A program made the translations under genes and the position numbers. Source: Streptomyces virginiae (lineage in GTDB: Bacteria; Actinomycetota; Actinomycetes; Streptomycetales; Streptomycetaceae). From it: a stretch of 45,671 bases of DNA. Location of the stretch: contig NZ_JOAK01000042.1 of the NCBI RefSeq assembly GCF_000720455.1, positions 1 to 45,671 of the forward strand. The letters are read 5' to 3'. The notes under the pieces are model-generated. The model did not search any database. It was not told the DNA's origin and worked only from the letters and a program-made list of their open reading frames with translations. Positions 17,266-26,373 of this stretch are shown here, in pieces (position 1 is the stretch's first letter; every line of letters begins with the position of its first letter).

Positions 17266-17271
17266 GCGTCT

Positions 17272-17313
17272 CGCGGGCCCCCCGCGCCGGGACGGCGCGC
17301 GGGTGCGCCCGCG
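17272..17313. terminator. Probable bidirectional terminator between membrane protein and SMC-like gene
   Basis: An outer 7-bp stem (17272-17278 with 17307-17313) encloses an imperfect GC-rich inner stem. It occupies most of the 53-bp gap between convergent stops. Confidence 0.5.
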
Positions 17314-17318
17314 GCCCG

Positions 17319-20300
17319 TCAGGCGGTCGGCGCGGCGCTGCGGCGGAACATCCGGGTGGCGGTGATCTCGCCGTGGATGGTCTCCCCCTCCGGGGACTGC
17401 TGCGGCAGGCCCGGGCGCAGGTGCTCCTCGACGCTGATGTACTTCAGGCCCGCCCGCAGGTCCGCGTCGTTGCGCAGGCGGATCACCAGCGGGAACTCGG
17501 CGAGGGCGGTCGTGTCGAACAGTCCGGTCGTGTACAGCAGCTGGACGCCGAGCGCGTCGGACACGGCCCGCTGGAGCTCCAGCAGGTAGGTGGCGTTCGC
17601 GCGGCCGATCGGATTGTCGAGGAAGAGCGTGCCCGCGTGCCGGTGCTTGTCGCGGCCCCGGTCGTTGCTGCGCAGCGCCGCCATCGTGCAGTACAGCGCG
17701 ATCGCCGCGGTCAGCAGCTGCCCGCCGGAGAACACGTCGCCCATCTGCCCCACCGGCACCCGTTCGGCGCGCAGCACCGCGTCCGGCTTGAGGATCTCCA
17801 CGGAGATGCCCTTGGGCTCCAGGGCCGCCTGGACGCCCCGCAGCAGCAGGGACATGCCGTCGCGGCGGCCCTCACCGAAGGAGGCGGCGCTGTTCTTCTT
17901 CACGGCCGTGCGCGTGGCCTCGTCGATGACCTCGCCGAGGCGCTCCGTGAGGGTGGCCTGGTCGGGCTCCTCGAAGCGGATCCGCAGGAACTCCTGCCCG
18001 GACCATTCGCCGAGGCCTTCGGGGAGCTGCGAGAGGCGCTGCGCGGAACGGAGCGTGGCCAGGGCGGACTCGACCAGGCCGCGCAGCCGGTCGACGATGC
18101 TGTCGCGGTTGCGCTCCAGCTGCGCCAGCTCGTCGGTGAGGACGCGCAGCCGGGGCGCGAAGGCCGCCGCCCACGCCGCCGCGTGCTCGGGCAGGGCGGA
18201 GGCGGGCAGTTCCCGGATCTGCTGGCGCGCGGGGGTGCGTACCTGCTCGTAGCGGGTGGCGTTGGCGTGCCGGACCAGGATGTCGCTCGCCTCGCGCACC
18301 GCGGACTCCGCCGCCGACAGGTCGGCGGAGCAGCCGCGCAGGGAGCGGCGGGCCTCGGTGGCCGACTGGCGGGCCTCCTCCAGCGTGCCGGGGTGCGCCA
18401 CCGGCTCCTGCTCGTCGTCCTGGTGGGTGTGGTCGCGCAGCAGGTCCCGCAGGAGCGCCGCGGTCTCGTCGAAGCCGCCGGCGCCGTCCTCGGCGGTGCG
18501 GTGGGCGCGCAGCAGGTCCGCGTGGGCGGCGCGGGCGCCCTCCACGGCCGCGGTGTGGGCGGCGAGCTGGGCGGTGGCCGTACGCAGCAGGGCCTGCGCC
18601 TGGTCGACGTCCCCGGGGATCAGCTCTTCGGGCAGGTCGGTGTGCGCCTCGCCCTCGGCGGGGGCGTGCCGTTCGGCCTCGCCGCGCAGCCGGCCGAGCT
18701 GCTCGCTGGCGGCCGACGCCCGGGTCTCCAGCATCTGCACGAGGGACTCGGCGCGGGCGGCCGCGGCCTGGCGGGACGGGCCGTCGGCGCCGTCGGTGCC
18801 CTCCAGGAGCTGGGCGGCGCGGGTGCGGACCTTGTTGGTGAGGCGGTCGAGTTCGGCGAGGGCGGCGCTCTCGTCGCTTTCGGCGCGTGCCTGTTCGGCG
18901 CGCAGGTCGGCGCCGACGCCGACCTTCTCGTAGAGCTGGGAGGCGGCGCGGTAGGCCTCGCGGAGGTCGGGGAGCGGCACGCGCGGGCCGTCGTCGCCGT
19001 CGGGCAGCTGGTCGGGGGCTCCGGCGATCTCCGCGCGTTCGGCGCGCAGCGCCCGGGCGGTGCGGCGGGCGTCGTCGGCGGCGCGCTGGGCGGCGCGGCG
19101 GTCCTCGTCGGCGGCGCGGGCCCGGTCGAGGCAGACTTCGGCGCGGGCCTCGGACTCGGCGGCCTCGTCGGCGAGTTCACGCACGCGTGCCTGCCAGCCG
19201 GCGCGCTCGCGCAGGCGGAAGGCGAGGCCGGCGAGGGCGTCGGCGGCGCGGCGGGCGCGCTGGGCGGTGTCCTGGCGCTCCTCGCGGACTCGGGCCGCGT
19301 CGGCGGCGGCCTCGTCGGCCTCGGCGCGTACGGTACGGGCCTCCGCGAGCTCGGCGTCGGTCTCCTCGGCGAACATCCGGGCGGCGGCGGCAGCCTCCGC
19401 GAGTTCGGTGAGGCGGCCGGGCGGGCAACCGGTGCGCCAGGAGGCGAGCCGGGCGGAGAGCTCGCGGTCGCCGGCGAGGCGGGCGGCGAGGTCGCGGATC
19501 TCGGCGTCGCGGGCGCCGGCGCGGGTGCGCAGCGCCTGGCGCTCCTCGTCGGCGGCGTGCTCGTCGTGCATGGCCGGGTTCGGCGGCACGAGGAAGACGC
19601 CGGTGTCCTCGTCGCCCGGGCCCGCCGGGGGGACGGGCGCGAGCAGGGCGGCGGCCGTGCCCACGGCGACGGTGGAGCGGGGCAGCAGGGCGGCGCCGGA
19701 GAGGACCTCGCGGGCCCGGCTGTGGGTGTCGGGGTCGGTGATGACGACGCCGTCGACGAGCTCGGGGCGGGCCGCGAGGACGGCGGCGTGGTCGGCGGGG
19801 TCCACGGCCTGGGCGAGGTAGCGCCAGCCGGGGAGCGCGGGGATGCCGTGTTCGCCGAGGTACTCGACGGTGGCGAGGACGTCCGGGCCGGGCGGGAGCA
19901 GGCCGCCGTCGCCGAGCGCGCCCAGGATGCGGGAGTCGTCGGCGGCGGCGGTGCGCAGCTCGAAGAGCTGGCGCTCGGCCGAGGCGACGCCGTCGGCGAG
20001 CAGTTCACGCAGGTCGTCGGCGCTCCGGTCGAGGTCCTCGGCGGTGAGCAGGCCGACGGCGGTGGCCACGGCGGCGCGGGCGGCGCCCTGCGCCTCGCCG
20101 TGCGGGCCGCCCGCGGCGGACGCGCCGGTGGCGGACGTGCCGGTGGAGCCGTCGCCGGTGCGGGGCGAGGGGAGGGACACGTCGGCGGGGTCCACGGCCG
20201 AGGGCAGCCCGAGGAGTTCGGCCAGGCGCGGGGACGCGGCGAGCGAGGCGGCGGCGCGCTGCTCGGCGTCGTGGGCCGCTTCGGCGGCCTCCGCGGCGTC

Positions 20301-22043
20301 GGCGGCGCGGGCGGCGGTCAGCTCGGCCCGGGATTCCGCGGCGGCGGCCTCACGGGCGGCTTCGGTGGCGGCACGCGCGGCCTCGCGGGACTCGTCCCAG
20401 GCGGCCACGGCGGCCTTCTCGGCGTCGGCGGCGGCGAGGGCGGCGCGGGCCGGGTCCGCGTCGGGGGCGGAGTCGTCGAGCCAGCCGGCTCGGACGGCCT
20501 CGGCGGTCTCCTGCTGGACCTCGCTGAGCCTGGCCCTGAGGTGTTCGGCCTCGCTGCGGGCCCGCTGGGCGGCCGTTGCCGCGGCGGTGGCGTCGCGGTG
20601 GGAGTCCTCGCCGGTGGCCTGGAGGGCCGCGGAACGCTCCTCCTCCTCGTTGGCGAGCCGCTCACCCTCCTCGGCGGCGGTGTGCAGGGCCCGTACGAGC
20701 TCGCCGGCCGCCGTGGCGCGGGCGGCCAGGGCCGGGGCGGCGTCGCGCTCGGCCTCCAGGATCGCGGCGGCGACGCGGGCGGAGCGGTCGGCGGCGGCCC
20801 GGTGGCGCAGCACGGTCTCGGCGGCCTGCCAGGCGGAGTGCAGGGTGCGGGCTTCGAGGAGTTCGCGGCGCTGGGCGGCGGCTGCCTTGTCGGCGACGGT
20901 CAGGGCCAGGGAGGCGTGCCGGTAGGCGAGTTCGGCGGAGACGGCCGCGCTGCGGGTGCGGGCGGACTCGGCGGCGGTGACGTCGTGGGCGGCGGCGGTG
21001 ACGCGCTGGGCGAGGTCGGCGGCCCGGCCGCGCTCCTCGGCGGCGCGGGCGGACAGCCTGCGGGCGAGGGTGCGCGTGCGGCGTTCGGCGCCCGCGTGGA
21101 CGTCGCGCAGCCGGGACCGGGTCGCGGCGGCTTCGACGATCTTGGTGAGGAGCTCCACCGAGCCGGCGGTGAAGTCGCGTTCGGCCATCAGCTCGGCCCG
21201 GCGGCCGAGCTTGTTGCCGAAGCCGTGGACGAGGTCGGCGAGGCCGTCCGTGTCGCGGGTGTCGGTGACGGCGCGCAGCAGCAGGTCGGTGAAGTCGGAG
21301 TCCTTCTTGACCGCGAAGAGGCCGGCCGCCTCGCCCTCGTCGGCGTTCATCTCGCGCTGGTAGCGGAAGAGTTCGGGGTCGAGGCCCAGCTCGGTGAGGT
21401 GCTCGTTCCAGCGGTCGTGGATCTCCTCGAAGTAGACCTCGAGGTGCGGGTACGCCTTGCCCGCCTCGGTGAGGGCGTCGCGGAAGCCCTTCATGGTGCG
21501 GCGGCGGCCCTGGGCACCGGAGGCGCCTTCGACGGGCGGGCGCACGGCGGTGGACTCGGCGACGGGCAGGCTGTCGAGGCTCAGACCGGGGCCGGGGCGG
21601 AAGGAGTACCAGGCCTCGGCGAACTTGCGGGGGTCGTTGGAGACCTGGCGGCCGCGCCACTCACTGACCTTGCCGACGACCACGCACTCGCCGGTCTGGG
21701 TGTGCTGCCACTCCAGGGCCACGTGGCCGCAGTCGTCGGCGAGCAGGAACTTGCGCAGGACGCCGGAGCTGGCGCCGCCGAGGGTGTTGCGGTGGCCGGG
21801 CAGCATCACCGAGAAGATCAGCTTGAGGAGGACGGACTTGCCGCCGCCGTTCTCCAGGAAGAGCACACCGGCGGGAGCGGGGCGGCGCGGCGGTCCGGTC
21901 GGCTCCTCCTCGAAGAACTCCGCCTGGGTCGGCGCCGGGTGGGGCACCGGCTCGCCGACTCCGCGCAGGTCGAGCACGGTGTCGGCGTAGCGCGCGCCGG
22001 CGGGCCCGATGGAGTAGAGGCGGATCCGGGACAGCTCGTACAT
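17319..22043 (-). CDS. SMC/MukB-like coiled-coil ATPase (JetC/MksB type)
   Basis: This 1574-residue protein has the SMC plan: an N-terminal Walker A (FLENGGGKS, residues 63-71), long Ala/Glu/Arg-rich coiled coils, a hinge-like globular middle (about 680-830, ILGALGDGGLLPPGPDV onward), then a C-terminal ABC half with SGGQ (about 1439) and Walker B TLFLDNPIG (about 1472-1480). Asn replaces the usual catalytic Glu after the Walker B Asp. It is probably the motor of a condensin-like complex with the two upstream genes. The ATG at 22043 gives MYELSRIRLY, a natural beta-strand start, but only a weak GAGAG precedes it. Chromosome organisation or plasmid defence is inferred from the family. Confidence 0.85.
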   Translation of the reverse strand: MYELSRIRLYSIGPAGARYADTVLDLRGVGEPVPHPAPTQAEFFEEEPTGPPRRPAPAGVLFLENGGGKSVLLKLIFSVMLPGHRNTLGGASSGVLRKFLLADDCGHVALEWQHTQTGECVVVGKVSEWRGRQVSNDPRKFAEAWYSFRPGPGLSLDSLPVAESTAVRPPVEGASGAQGRRRTMKGFRDALTEAGKAYPHLEVYFEEIHDRWNEHLTELGLDPELFRYQREMNADEGEAAGLFAVKKDSDFTDLLLRAVTDTRDTDGLADLVHGFGNKLGRRAELMAERDFTAGSVELLTKIVEAAATRSRLRDVHAGAERRTRTLARRLSARAAEERGRAADLAQRVTAAAHDVTAAESARTRSAAVSAELAYRHASLALTVADKAAAAQRRELLEARTLHSAWQAAETVLRHRAAADRSARVAAAILEAERDAAPALAARATAAGELVRALHTAAEEGERLANEEEERSAALQATGEDSHRDATAAATAAQRARSEAEHLRARLSEVQQETAEAVRAGWLDDSAPDADPARAALAAADAEKAAVAAWDESREAARAATEAAREAAAAESRAELTAARAADAAEAAEAAHDAEQRAAASLAASPRLAELLGLPSAVDPADVSLPSPRTGDGSTGTSATGASAAGGPHGEAQGAARAAVATAVGLLTAEDLDRSADDLRELLADGVASAERQLFELRTAAADDSRILGALGDGGLLPPGPDVLATVEYLGEHGIPALPGWRYLAQAVDPADHAAVLAARPELVDGVVITDPDTHSRAREVLSGAALLPRSTVAVGTAAALLAPVPPAGPGDEDTGVFLVPPNPAMHDEHAADEERQALRTRAGARDAEIRDLAARLAGDRELSARLASWRTGCPPGRLTELAEAAAAARMFAEETDAELAEARTVRAEADEAAADAARVREERQDTAQRARRAADALAGLAFRLRERAGWQARVRELADEAAESEARAEVCLDRARAADEDRRAAQRAADDARRTARALRAERAEIAGAPDQLPDGDDGPRVPLPDLREAYRAASQLYEKVGVGADLRAEQARAESDESAALAELDRLTNKVRTRAAQLLEGTDGADGPSRQAAAARAESLVQMLETRASAASEQLGRLRGEAERHAPAEGEAHTDLPEELIPGDVDQAQALLRTATAQLAAHTAAVEGARAAHADLLRAHRTAEDGAGGFDETAALLRDLLRDHTHQDDEQEPVAHPGTLEEARQSATEARRSLRGCSADLSAAESAVREASDILVRHANATRYEQVRTPARQQIRELPASALPEHAAAWAAAFAPRLRVLTDELAQLERNRDSIVDRLRGLVESALATLRSAQRLSQLPEGLGEWSGQEFLRIRFEEPDQATLTERLGEVIDEATRTAVKKNSAASFGEGRRDGMSLLLRGVQAALEPKGISVEILKPDAVLRAERVPVGQMGDVFSGGQLLTAAIALYCTMAALRSNDRGRDKHRHAGTLFLDNPIGRANATYLLELQRAVSDALGVQLLYTTGLFDTTALAEFPLVIRLRNDADLRAGLKYISVEEHLRPGLPQQSPEGETIHGEITATRMFRRSAAPTA

Positions 22044-22096
22044 GGCGGCGGACTCTCGTGGTGTCTGGGTGCGGCAGGGTCTACGGGGTTCAGGAC

Positions 22097-22999
22097 TCAG
22101 GCGTGGAAGGGCAGCCCGGCGTCGGCGGCCAGCTCCAGGTCGTCGCCCTCGGGCGGCGGCAGGAGGGTGGCGGAGCCGTCGCTGACGGGGACCACGCCGA
22201 GTTCCAGGAGTTCGGCCATGGCCGAACTGCCCGCCATGTCGCGGACCTGGAGCTGGTAGCGGGGGGTGGTGCGGTAGGTGCCGCCGGCCTCGTCGCCGGT
22301 GCGCTGGAGGAAACCGGAGTCGGTGAGGAAGGCGGCGGCCTTGCCGACGATGCCGGTCGTGGAACCGGCGAGGCGGCGGGCGTCCTTGGTGGCGCCGGTC
22401 GCGCTGCGGCGGGCGTAGACGCGCCAGGCGGCCTCCAGGCCGGGGGCGTCGGAGGCCGGGTCGGTGTTCTCGCCGAGTTCCTCGGCGCGCTCCTCCAGAC
22501 GGCGGCAGGTCTGCCGGACGAAGGCGTCGACGCCGTTGACGGTGACACGGCCGATGTAGCCGTCGTCGGCGAGGTCCTCGGGGCGCGGGAAGGCGAGGGC
22601 GGCGACGGCGAGGTGGGCGAGGCCGTGCAGGAACCGGTCGGCGGAGTCCGCTGCGGTACGGCGGGCGTAGTCGCCCATCCGGACGGCGAAGACGGAGTCC
22701 TCGTCGGCGGCCACGGCCATGCCGGCGCGCGGGGACACCTCCAGGACGACGAGGCCGAGGCCGGTGGCGACGGCGTCGGCGAGGCGGCCGAAGGCGGGCT
22801 CCTCGCGGTAGCGGCGCAGCAGTTCGGCGTACTCCGCATCGCGGGCGGGCGCCAGCTTGGGCTGGAGCCCGAAGGCCACGAGCCGGGCCGCGTCGGCGGC
22901 GTCGGCGGGGGTCACGGCCCCTGCGGTGGCGGGCGCGACGGGAGCCGACGACATGTCGGGCTCGCTCCACGCGGGGTGCTCGGCGTGGTGGTCGCTCAC
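22097..22999 (-). CDS. JetB/MksE-like (KITE-type) accessory subunit, putative
   Basis: This 300-residue soluble protein has a short Pro/Ala-rich N-terminus. The body (RDAEYAELLRRYREEPAFG, FLHGLAHLAVAALAFPRP, GIVGKAAAFLTDSGFLQRTG) looks like tandem winged-helix units. Size, position and the FLTDSGFLQR-type wing fit the MukE/MksE/JetB class that bridges a kleisin and the SMC heads; the match is by architecture, not a decisive motif. The GTG start follows GAGGAG at about 7 nt. It ends 53 nt before the SMC-like gene and starts 292 nt after the kleisin-like gene. Confidence 0.65.
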   Translation of the reverse strand: MSDHHAEHPAWSEPDMSSAPVAPATAGAVTPADAADAARLVAFGLQPKLAPARDAEYAELLRRYREEPAFGRLADAVATGLGLVVLEVSPRAGMAVAADEDSVFAVRMGDYARRTAADSADRFLHGLAHLAVAALAFPRPEDLADDGYIGRVTVNGVDAFVRQTCRRLEERAEELGENTDPASDAPGLEAAWRVYARRSATGATKDARRLAGSTTGIVGKAAAFLTDSGFLQRTGDEAGGTYRTTPRYQLQVRDMAGSSAMAELLELGVVPVSDGSATLLPPPEGDDLELAADAGLPFHA

Positions 23000-23291
23000 G
23001 GGTGCGTCTCCTCGGCGGTGCGGGGCGTACGGGGCGTACGGGGGATGCGGTCGGGCTGCGCGGGCGTGCGGTGCGGCTCCGCGGGCGTGCGGGCAGGGTG
23101 CACGGCTCGGTGGCGGCCTGCGCGGGAGCCGGGCAGGGCCGGATGCCCGGCGGAGCCGGGCTCCCCGGGGTTCCGCCCCGGACCCAGCGCCTCAAACGCC
23201 GGCGCGGCTGGAGCTGGGGCCGGCGGAGCCGGGTTCGGCACGGATGAGGCGGCAGCCGACACCCGTACGGCCGGAGCAAGGGCACGCCGGG
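23000..23291. repeat. Repeat-rich spacer inside the SMC-like operon
   Basis: These 292 bp separate the kleisin-like and KITE-like genes. They hold a tandem GCGTACGGGG word (23021-23043), repeated GCGGGCGTGCGG words (23060-23095), and a copy of the dispersed repeat at 23178-23211. No open frame has gene-like character. The spacer may reflect insertion of intergenic repeat sequence. Confidence 0.55.
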
Positions 23292-24794
23292 TCACGACGC
23301 CTCCGCGCGGTCGGCGGCCATGCCGGCGGCGTCGAGGAGGGCGGTGCCGACGATGAGGTCGGCGCCGCCGAACTCGGGGTCGTCGAGCTGCGTGCCGTCG
23401 TCCACGGCGAAGAGCAGCCGCTCCTCGCCCTGGCGGTAGGCGGTGCCCACGGCCGGGCTCGCGGCGTGCACGGCCAGCAGTGCCACCAGGTACGGCAGGT
23501 CGGCATCGCTGCGGCGGGCCTCCGCGAGCAGCCCGGACAGCCGGCGCGGGGCGTCGTGCGGAAGGTCCAGGAGTCCCATCGCGGCGGCGAGCTGCTCCTC
23601 GGTGAAGCGGCTGTCGTCCGGGGTCGCGATCAGGTCCGGCTCCGGCATCTCGGCACCCAGGTGCTCGCGCTCCACCGGCGGGGTGAGCAGGATCTCGACG
23701 AGGTCGGCCACCCGCACGGAGACGGGCGTGCGCAGCCCCGCTCCGGCGGCGAAGAAGGCGTCGGTCACCCGGCGCGCCTGCTCCACGGGGAGCGGCAGCA
23801 GCGGGGCGACGAGCTGGCCGTACAGGTCGATGCCGGTGCGCGGCGCGGGGGCGGCGAAGGCCTGGCGGTCCTGCTCGGCACGGAAGAGCGGGCCCGCGTC
23901 CAGCAGCCGGGACTGCAGCTGGGTGTGGCGGCGGATGCAGTCCTTGACGATGTCGACGAGCTCGGCGGCGCGGCGCTTGTTCTCCGGCTCCTCGGCCTCG
24001 TCGCGCGCCTTGCGGATGTTGGTCAGGATCGCGTTCTCGTGGCGGTAGCGGTCGGCGACGTGTTCGAGGGCCTCGGCGATCATGTCCGGGACGGCCTGGA
24101 GCCAGTCCACCGCCCGGACGTTGCGCCGGGTCGCGTCCAGGGTCCGGCGCAGGGTCTCGGCGTACTGCACGGTCCGGTAGCGGGCCTGCTCGGCGGCCAG
24201 CTGGGCGTCCGCCAGCCGGCCGCGGCTGATCAGCACCTCCAGCTTGACCTCGGCGGCGATCTGGGCGCTGGTGACATCGGTGTCGAGGGCGCCGACCAGG
24301 ACGTTGACGGCCTCGTCGGTGGTGCGCAGGTAGACCGCGCCGCCGTAGGGGACCTCTTCGACCAGCTTGAAGTCGTAGTCGCGGCGCACGTAGACGCCGT
24401 CCGGGCCGAAGGTGCCGTAGATCGCGCGGAAGCCGCGGTCCACGCTGCCGACGTTGATCAGGTTCTCCAGCACCCAGCGGGCCACCCGCTCGTGTTCGGC
24501 CGCCGGGCGGGTGGGGGCCTGGGCCGCGACGCGCGGCAGCAGCCTGGCCACTATCTGCTCGTGGTCGGCACCCGTGTCGAAGTCCATGTTGAGCGTGACC
24601 AGGTCGATCGCGGCGAGCGCGACCTCCGCCATCGCGTAGATGCCGTACTCGCCCGCCAGATTGGCCTTGCGCACGTCGAGGTCGTGCAGCGGGGCGGTGC
24701 AGGCGAGGGCGCGCAGCCGCCGGGCCAGGCCCTCGTCGGCGGCCGGGCCCGGCGCCGGGGAGGGAAGGGTCTTCGCCGGGGCTGGGAGAGTCAC
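23292..24794 (-). CDS. JetA/MksF-like putative kleisin subunit
   Basis: This ~500-residue soluble protein lies first in the SMC-like operon. The N-terminal half is helical (VADRYRHENAILTNIRKARDE), with an IYGTFGPDGVYVRRDYDF segment. The C-terminal half has further helices ending in a beta-rich tail (LLFAVDDGTQLDDPEF). Order and sizes fit a kleisin-KITE-SMC set as in MksFEB or JetABC; primary sequence alone would not settle it. The GTG at 24794 is 6 nt after TAGTCT, the layout of a leaderless promoter. A TTG at 24800 is the alternative. No JetD-type nuclease gene accompanies it. Confidence 0.65.
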   Translation of the reverse strand: MTLPAPAKTLPSPAPGPAADEGLARRLRALACTAPLHDLDVRKANLAGEYGIYAMAEVALAAIDLVTLNMDFDTGADHEQIVARLLPRVAAQAPTRPAAEHERVARWVLENLINVGSVDRGFRAIYGTFGPDGVYVRRDYDFKLVEEVPYGGAVYLRTTDEAVNVLVGALDTDVTSAQIAAEVKLEVLISRGRLADAQLAAEQARYRTVQYAETLRRTLDATRRNVRAVDWLQAVPDMIAEALEHVADRYRHENAILTNIRKARDEAEEPENKRRAAELVDIVKDCIRRHTQLQSRLLDAGPLFRAEQDRQAFAAPAPRTGIDLYGQLVAPLLPLPVEQARRVTDAFFAAGAGLRTPVSVRVADLVEILLTPPVEREHLGAEMPEPDLIATPDDSRFTEEQLAAAMGLLDLPHDAPRRLSGLLAEARRSDADLPYLVALLAVHAASPAVGTAYRQGEERLLFAVDDGTQLDDPEFGGADLIVGTALLDAAGMAADRAEAS

Positions 24795-24961
24795 GGACAA
24801 AGACTAGGCGCTGACAGTGACAACATCCCAAACGGCATGGTTCGGCCGGATCGTCCCGGCATCCGCACGAGGCGTCGCCCCCGCCCGAGGGATCCCCGCA
24901 AGGCGGCCGCATCGGCCTCCGCTTCGGCGGCGGGTCCGCCCGCCTGCTCTACGCTCAGCGC
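24795..24961. promoter_or_regulatory. Divergent region: SMC-like operon / pxpABC
   Basis: On the minus strand TAGTCT (plus 24801-24806) lies 6 nt before the GTG at 24794, consistent with a -10 of a leaderless transcript. TTGTCA and TTGGGA lie upstream but at poor spacing. Nothing recognisable is seen on the pxpA side. Confidence 0.4.
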
Positions 24962-25756
24962 ATGGATTCCATGATCGCATCCACTCCGGTGATCGACCTC
25001 AACGCCGATCTCGGCGAGGGATTCGGGCGCTGGACGCTCACCGACGACGAGGCCCTGCTCTCCGTCGTCACGAGCGCCAACGTCGCCTGCGGCTTCCACG
25101 CCGGAGACCCGTCCATCATGCGCCGGGTCTGCGAACTGGCCGCCGAGCGGGGCGTACGGATCGGGGCGCAGGTCTCCTACCGCGACCTGGCCGGCTTCGG
25201 CCGGCGCTCCATGGACGTGCCGCCCGGCGAACTCGCCGACGAGGTGGCCTACCAGATCGGCGCGCTGGAGGTCTTCGCGCGGGCGGCCGGCTCCCGGGTG
25301 TCCTACGTGAAACCGCACGGCGCGCTCTACAACCGGACCGTGCACGACGCCGGCCAGGCCGCCGCAGTCGTCGCGGGCGTACGGCTGGCGGCCGGCTCCG
25401 GCGCGACCGGCGGCCTGCCCGTCCTGGGGCTGCCCGGCTCGCTCCTGCTCGCCGCCGCCGAGGAGGCGGGGCTCGCTCCCGTACCGGAGGCCTTCGCCGA
25501 CCGCGCCTACACGCCGGCCGGGACGCTGGTGCCGCGCGGCGAGCCGGGATCGGTCGTGCACGACCCCGACGCGGTGGTGGCGCGGGCCGTCGGGATGGCG
25601 GCCGGGGGCACGGTGACGGCCGCCGACGGCTCCCCCGTGCCCGTGGCCGCGCGCTCGCTCTGCCTGCACGGGGACACCCCCGGGGCGGCGGGGCTCGCGC
25701 TGCGCGTCAGGGAGGCGCTGGGCGCCGCAGGGGTGCGGGTGGAGGCCTTCACGTGA
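24962..25756 (+). CDS. pxpA: 5-oxoprolinase subunit PxpA (LamB/YcsF)
   Basis: This 264-residue cytoplasmic subunit is part of the ATP-dependent enzyme that opens 5-oxoproline to glutamate. Family motifs are IDLNADLGEGFG (about residue 12), NVACGFHAGDPSIM, GAQVSYRDLAGFGRR and YVKPHGALYN. Length is typical. Its stop overlaps the GTG of pxpB, and pxpC follows, so the complete three-subunit set is in one operon. This removes a cyclised glutamate damage product. Confidence 0.96.
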   Translation: MDSMIASTPVIDLNADLGEGFGRWTLTDDEALLSVVTSANVACGFHAGDPSIMRRVCELAAERGVRIGAQVSYRDLAGFGRRSMDVPPGELADEVAYQIGALEVFARAAGSRVSYVKPHGALYNRTVHDAGQAAAVVAGVRLAAGSGATGGLPVLGLPGSLLLAAAEEAGLAPVPEAFADRAYTPAGTLVPRGEPGSVVHDPDAVVARAVGMAAGGTVTAADGSPVPVAARSLCLHGDTPGAAGLALRVREALGAAGVRVEAFT

Positions 25757-26373
25757 GGACGCTGGTGGTGGGCTCGCAGGCACTGCTGATCGAGCTGGAC
25801 TCGGCGGACGAGGTCGCCGCGCTCCACGCCGAGCTGCTGCGCCGCCGGGACGCGGGCGCGCTGGGCCCCGTACGGGACCTGGTGCCCGCCGCGCGGACGG
25901 TACTGCTGGACGGGGTACGGGATCCGGCCGCGCTCGGCGCCCGGATCGCCCGCTGGGAGGTACCGCCGCTCACGTCCGGGGAGGGGCCGCTGGTCACCGT
26001 CCCGGTGCGGTACGACGGGCCGGACCTGGCGGAGGTGGCCCGGCTGTGGGGGGTGGGCCCCGGGGAGGTGCCGGGCATCGTCGGCGCCACCCTGTTCCGG
26101 GTGGCCTTCTGCGGGTTCGCGCCCGGCTTCGGCTATCTGACGGGCCTGCCGGAGCGCCTCCACGTGCCCCGCCGGGACACGCCGCGCACGGCCGTCCCCG
26201 CGGGCTCACTGGCGCTGGCGGGCGAGTACGCGGGGGTCTACCCGCGCTCCTCCCCCGGCGGCTGGCAGCTGATCGGCTCCACCGACGCGGTGCTCTGGGA
26301 CCCGGCACGGGAGCCGGCGGCGCTGTTCGCCCCGGGCGTCCGGGTGCGGTTCACGGAGGCCGGCCGTGACTGA
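25753..26373 (+). CDS. pxpB: 5-oxoprolinase subunit PxpB (KipI family)
   Basis: This 206-residue protein is of the KipI/allophanate-hydrolase-subunit-1 fold. FCGFAPGFGYLTGLPE (about residue 116) and GSLALAGEYAGVYPRSSPGGW, given here as AGEYAGVYPRSSPGGW, are the family signatures. It forms the catalytic complex with PxpC. The GTG start overlaps the pxpA stop by 4 nt, and its end overlaps pxpC by 8 nt. In Bacillus the same fold inhibits a sporulation kinase, but the operon here favours 5-oxoprolinase. Confidence 0.95.
   Translation: MRTLVVGSQALLIELDSADEVAALHAELLRRRDAGALGPVRDLVPAARTVLLDGVRDPAALGARIARWEVPPLTSGEGPLVTVPVRYDGPDLAEVARLWGVGPGEVPGIVGATLFRVAFCGFAPGFGYLTGLPERLHVPRRDTPRTAVPAGSLALAGEYAGVYPRSSPGGWQLIGSTDAVLWDPAREPAALFAPGVRVRFTEAGRD

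Noticed and set aside
16878..22259. 1793-codon plus-strand open frame
   Set aside because: It opposes the SMC-like gene and is Gly/Ala/Val-rich without domains, as expected for antisense of a high-GC gene.
17319..24794. Complete Wadjet defence system
   Set aside because: No JetD-like gene is seen in the window, so a full four-gene system cannot be claimed.
3760..24821. Shared word CTGACAGTGAC at 3762-3772 and 24811-24821
   Set aside because: The match is only about 11 bp, the contexts differ and the flanks are not alike; chance is likely.
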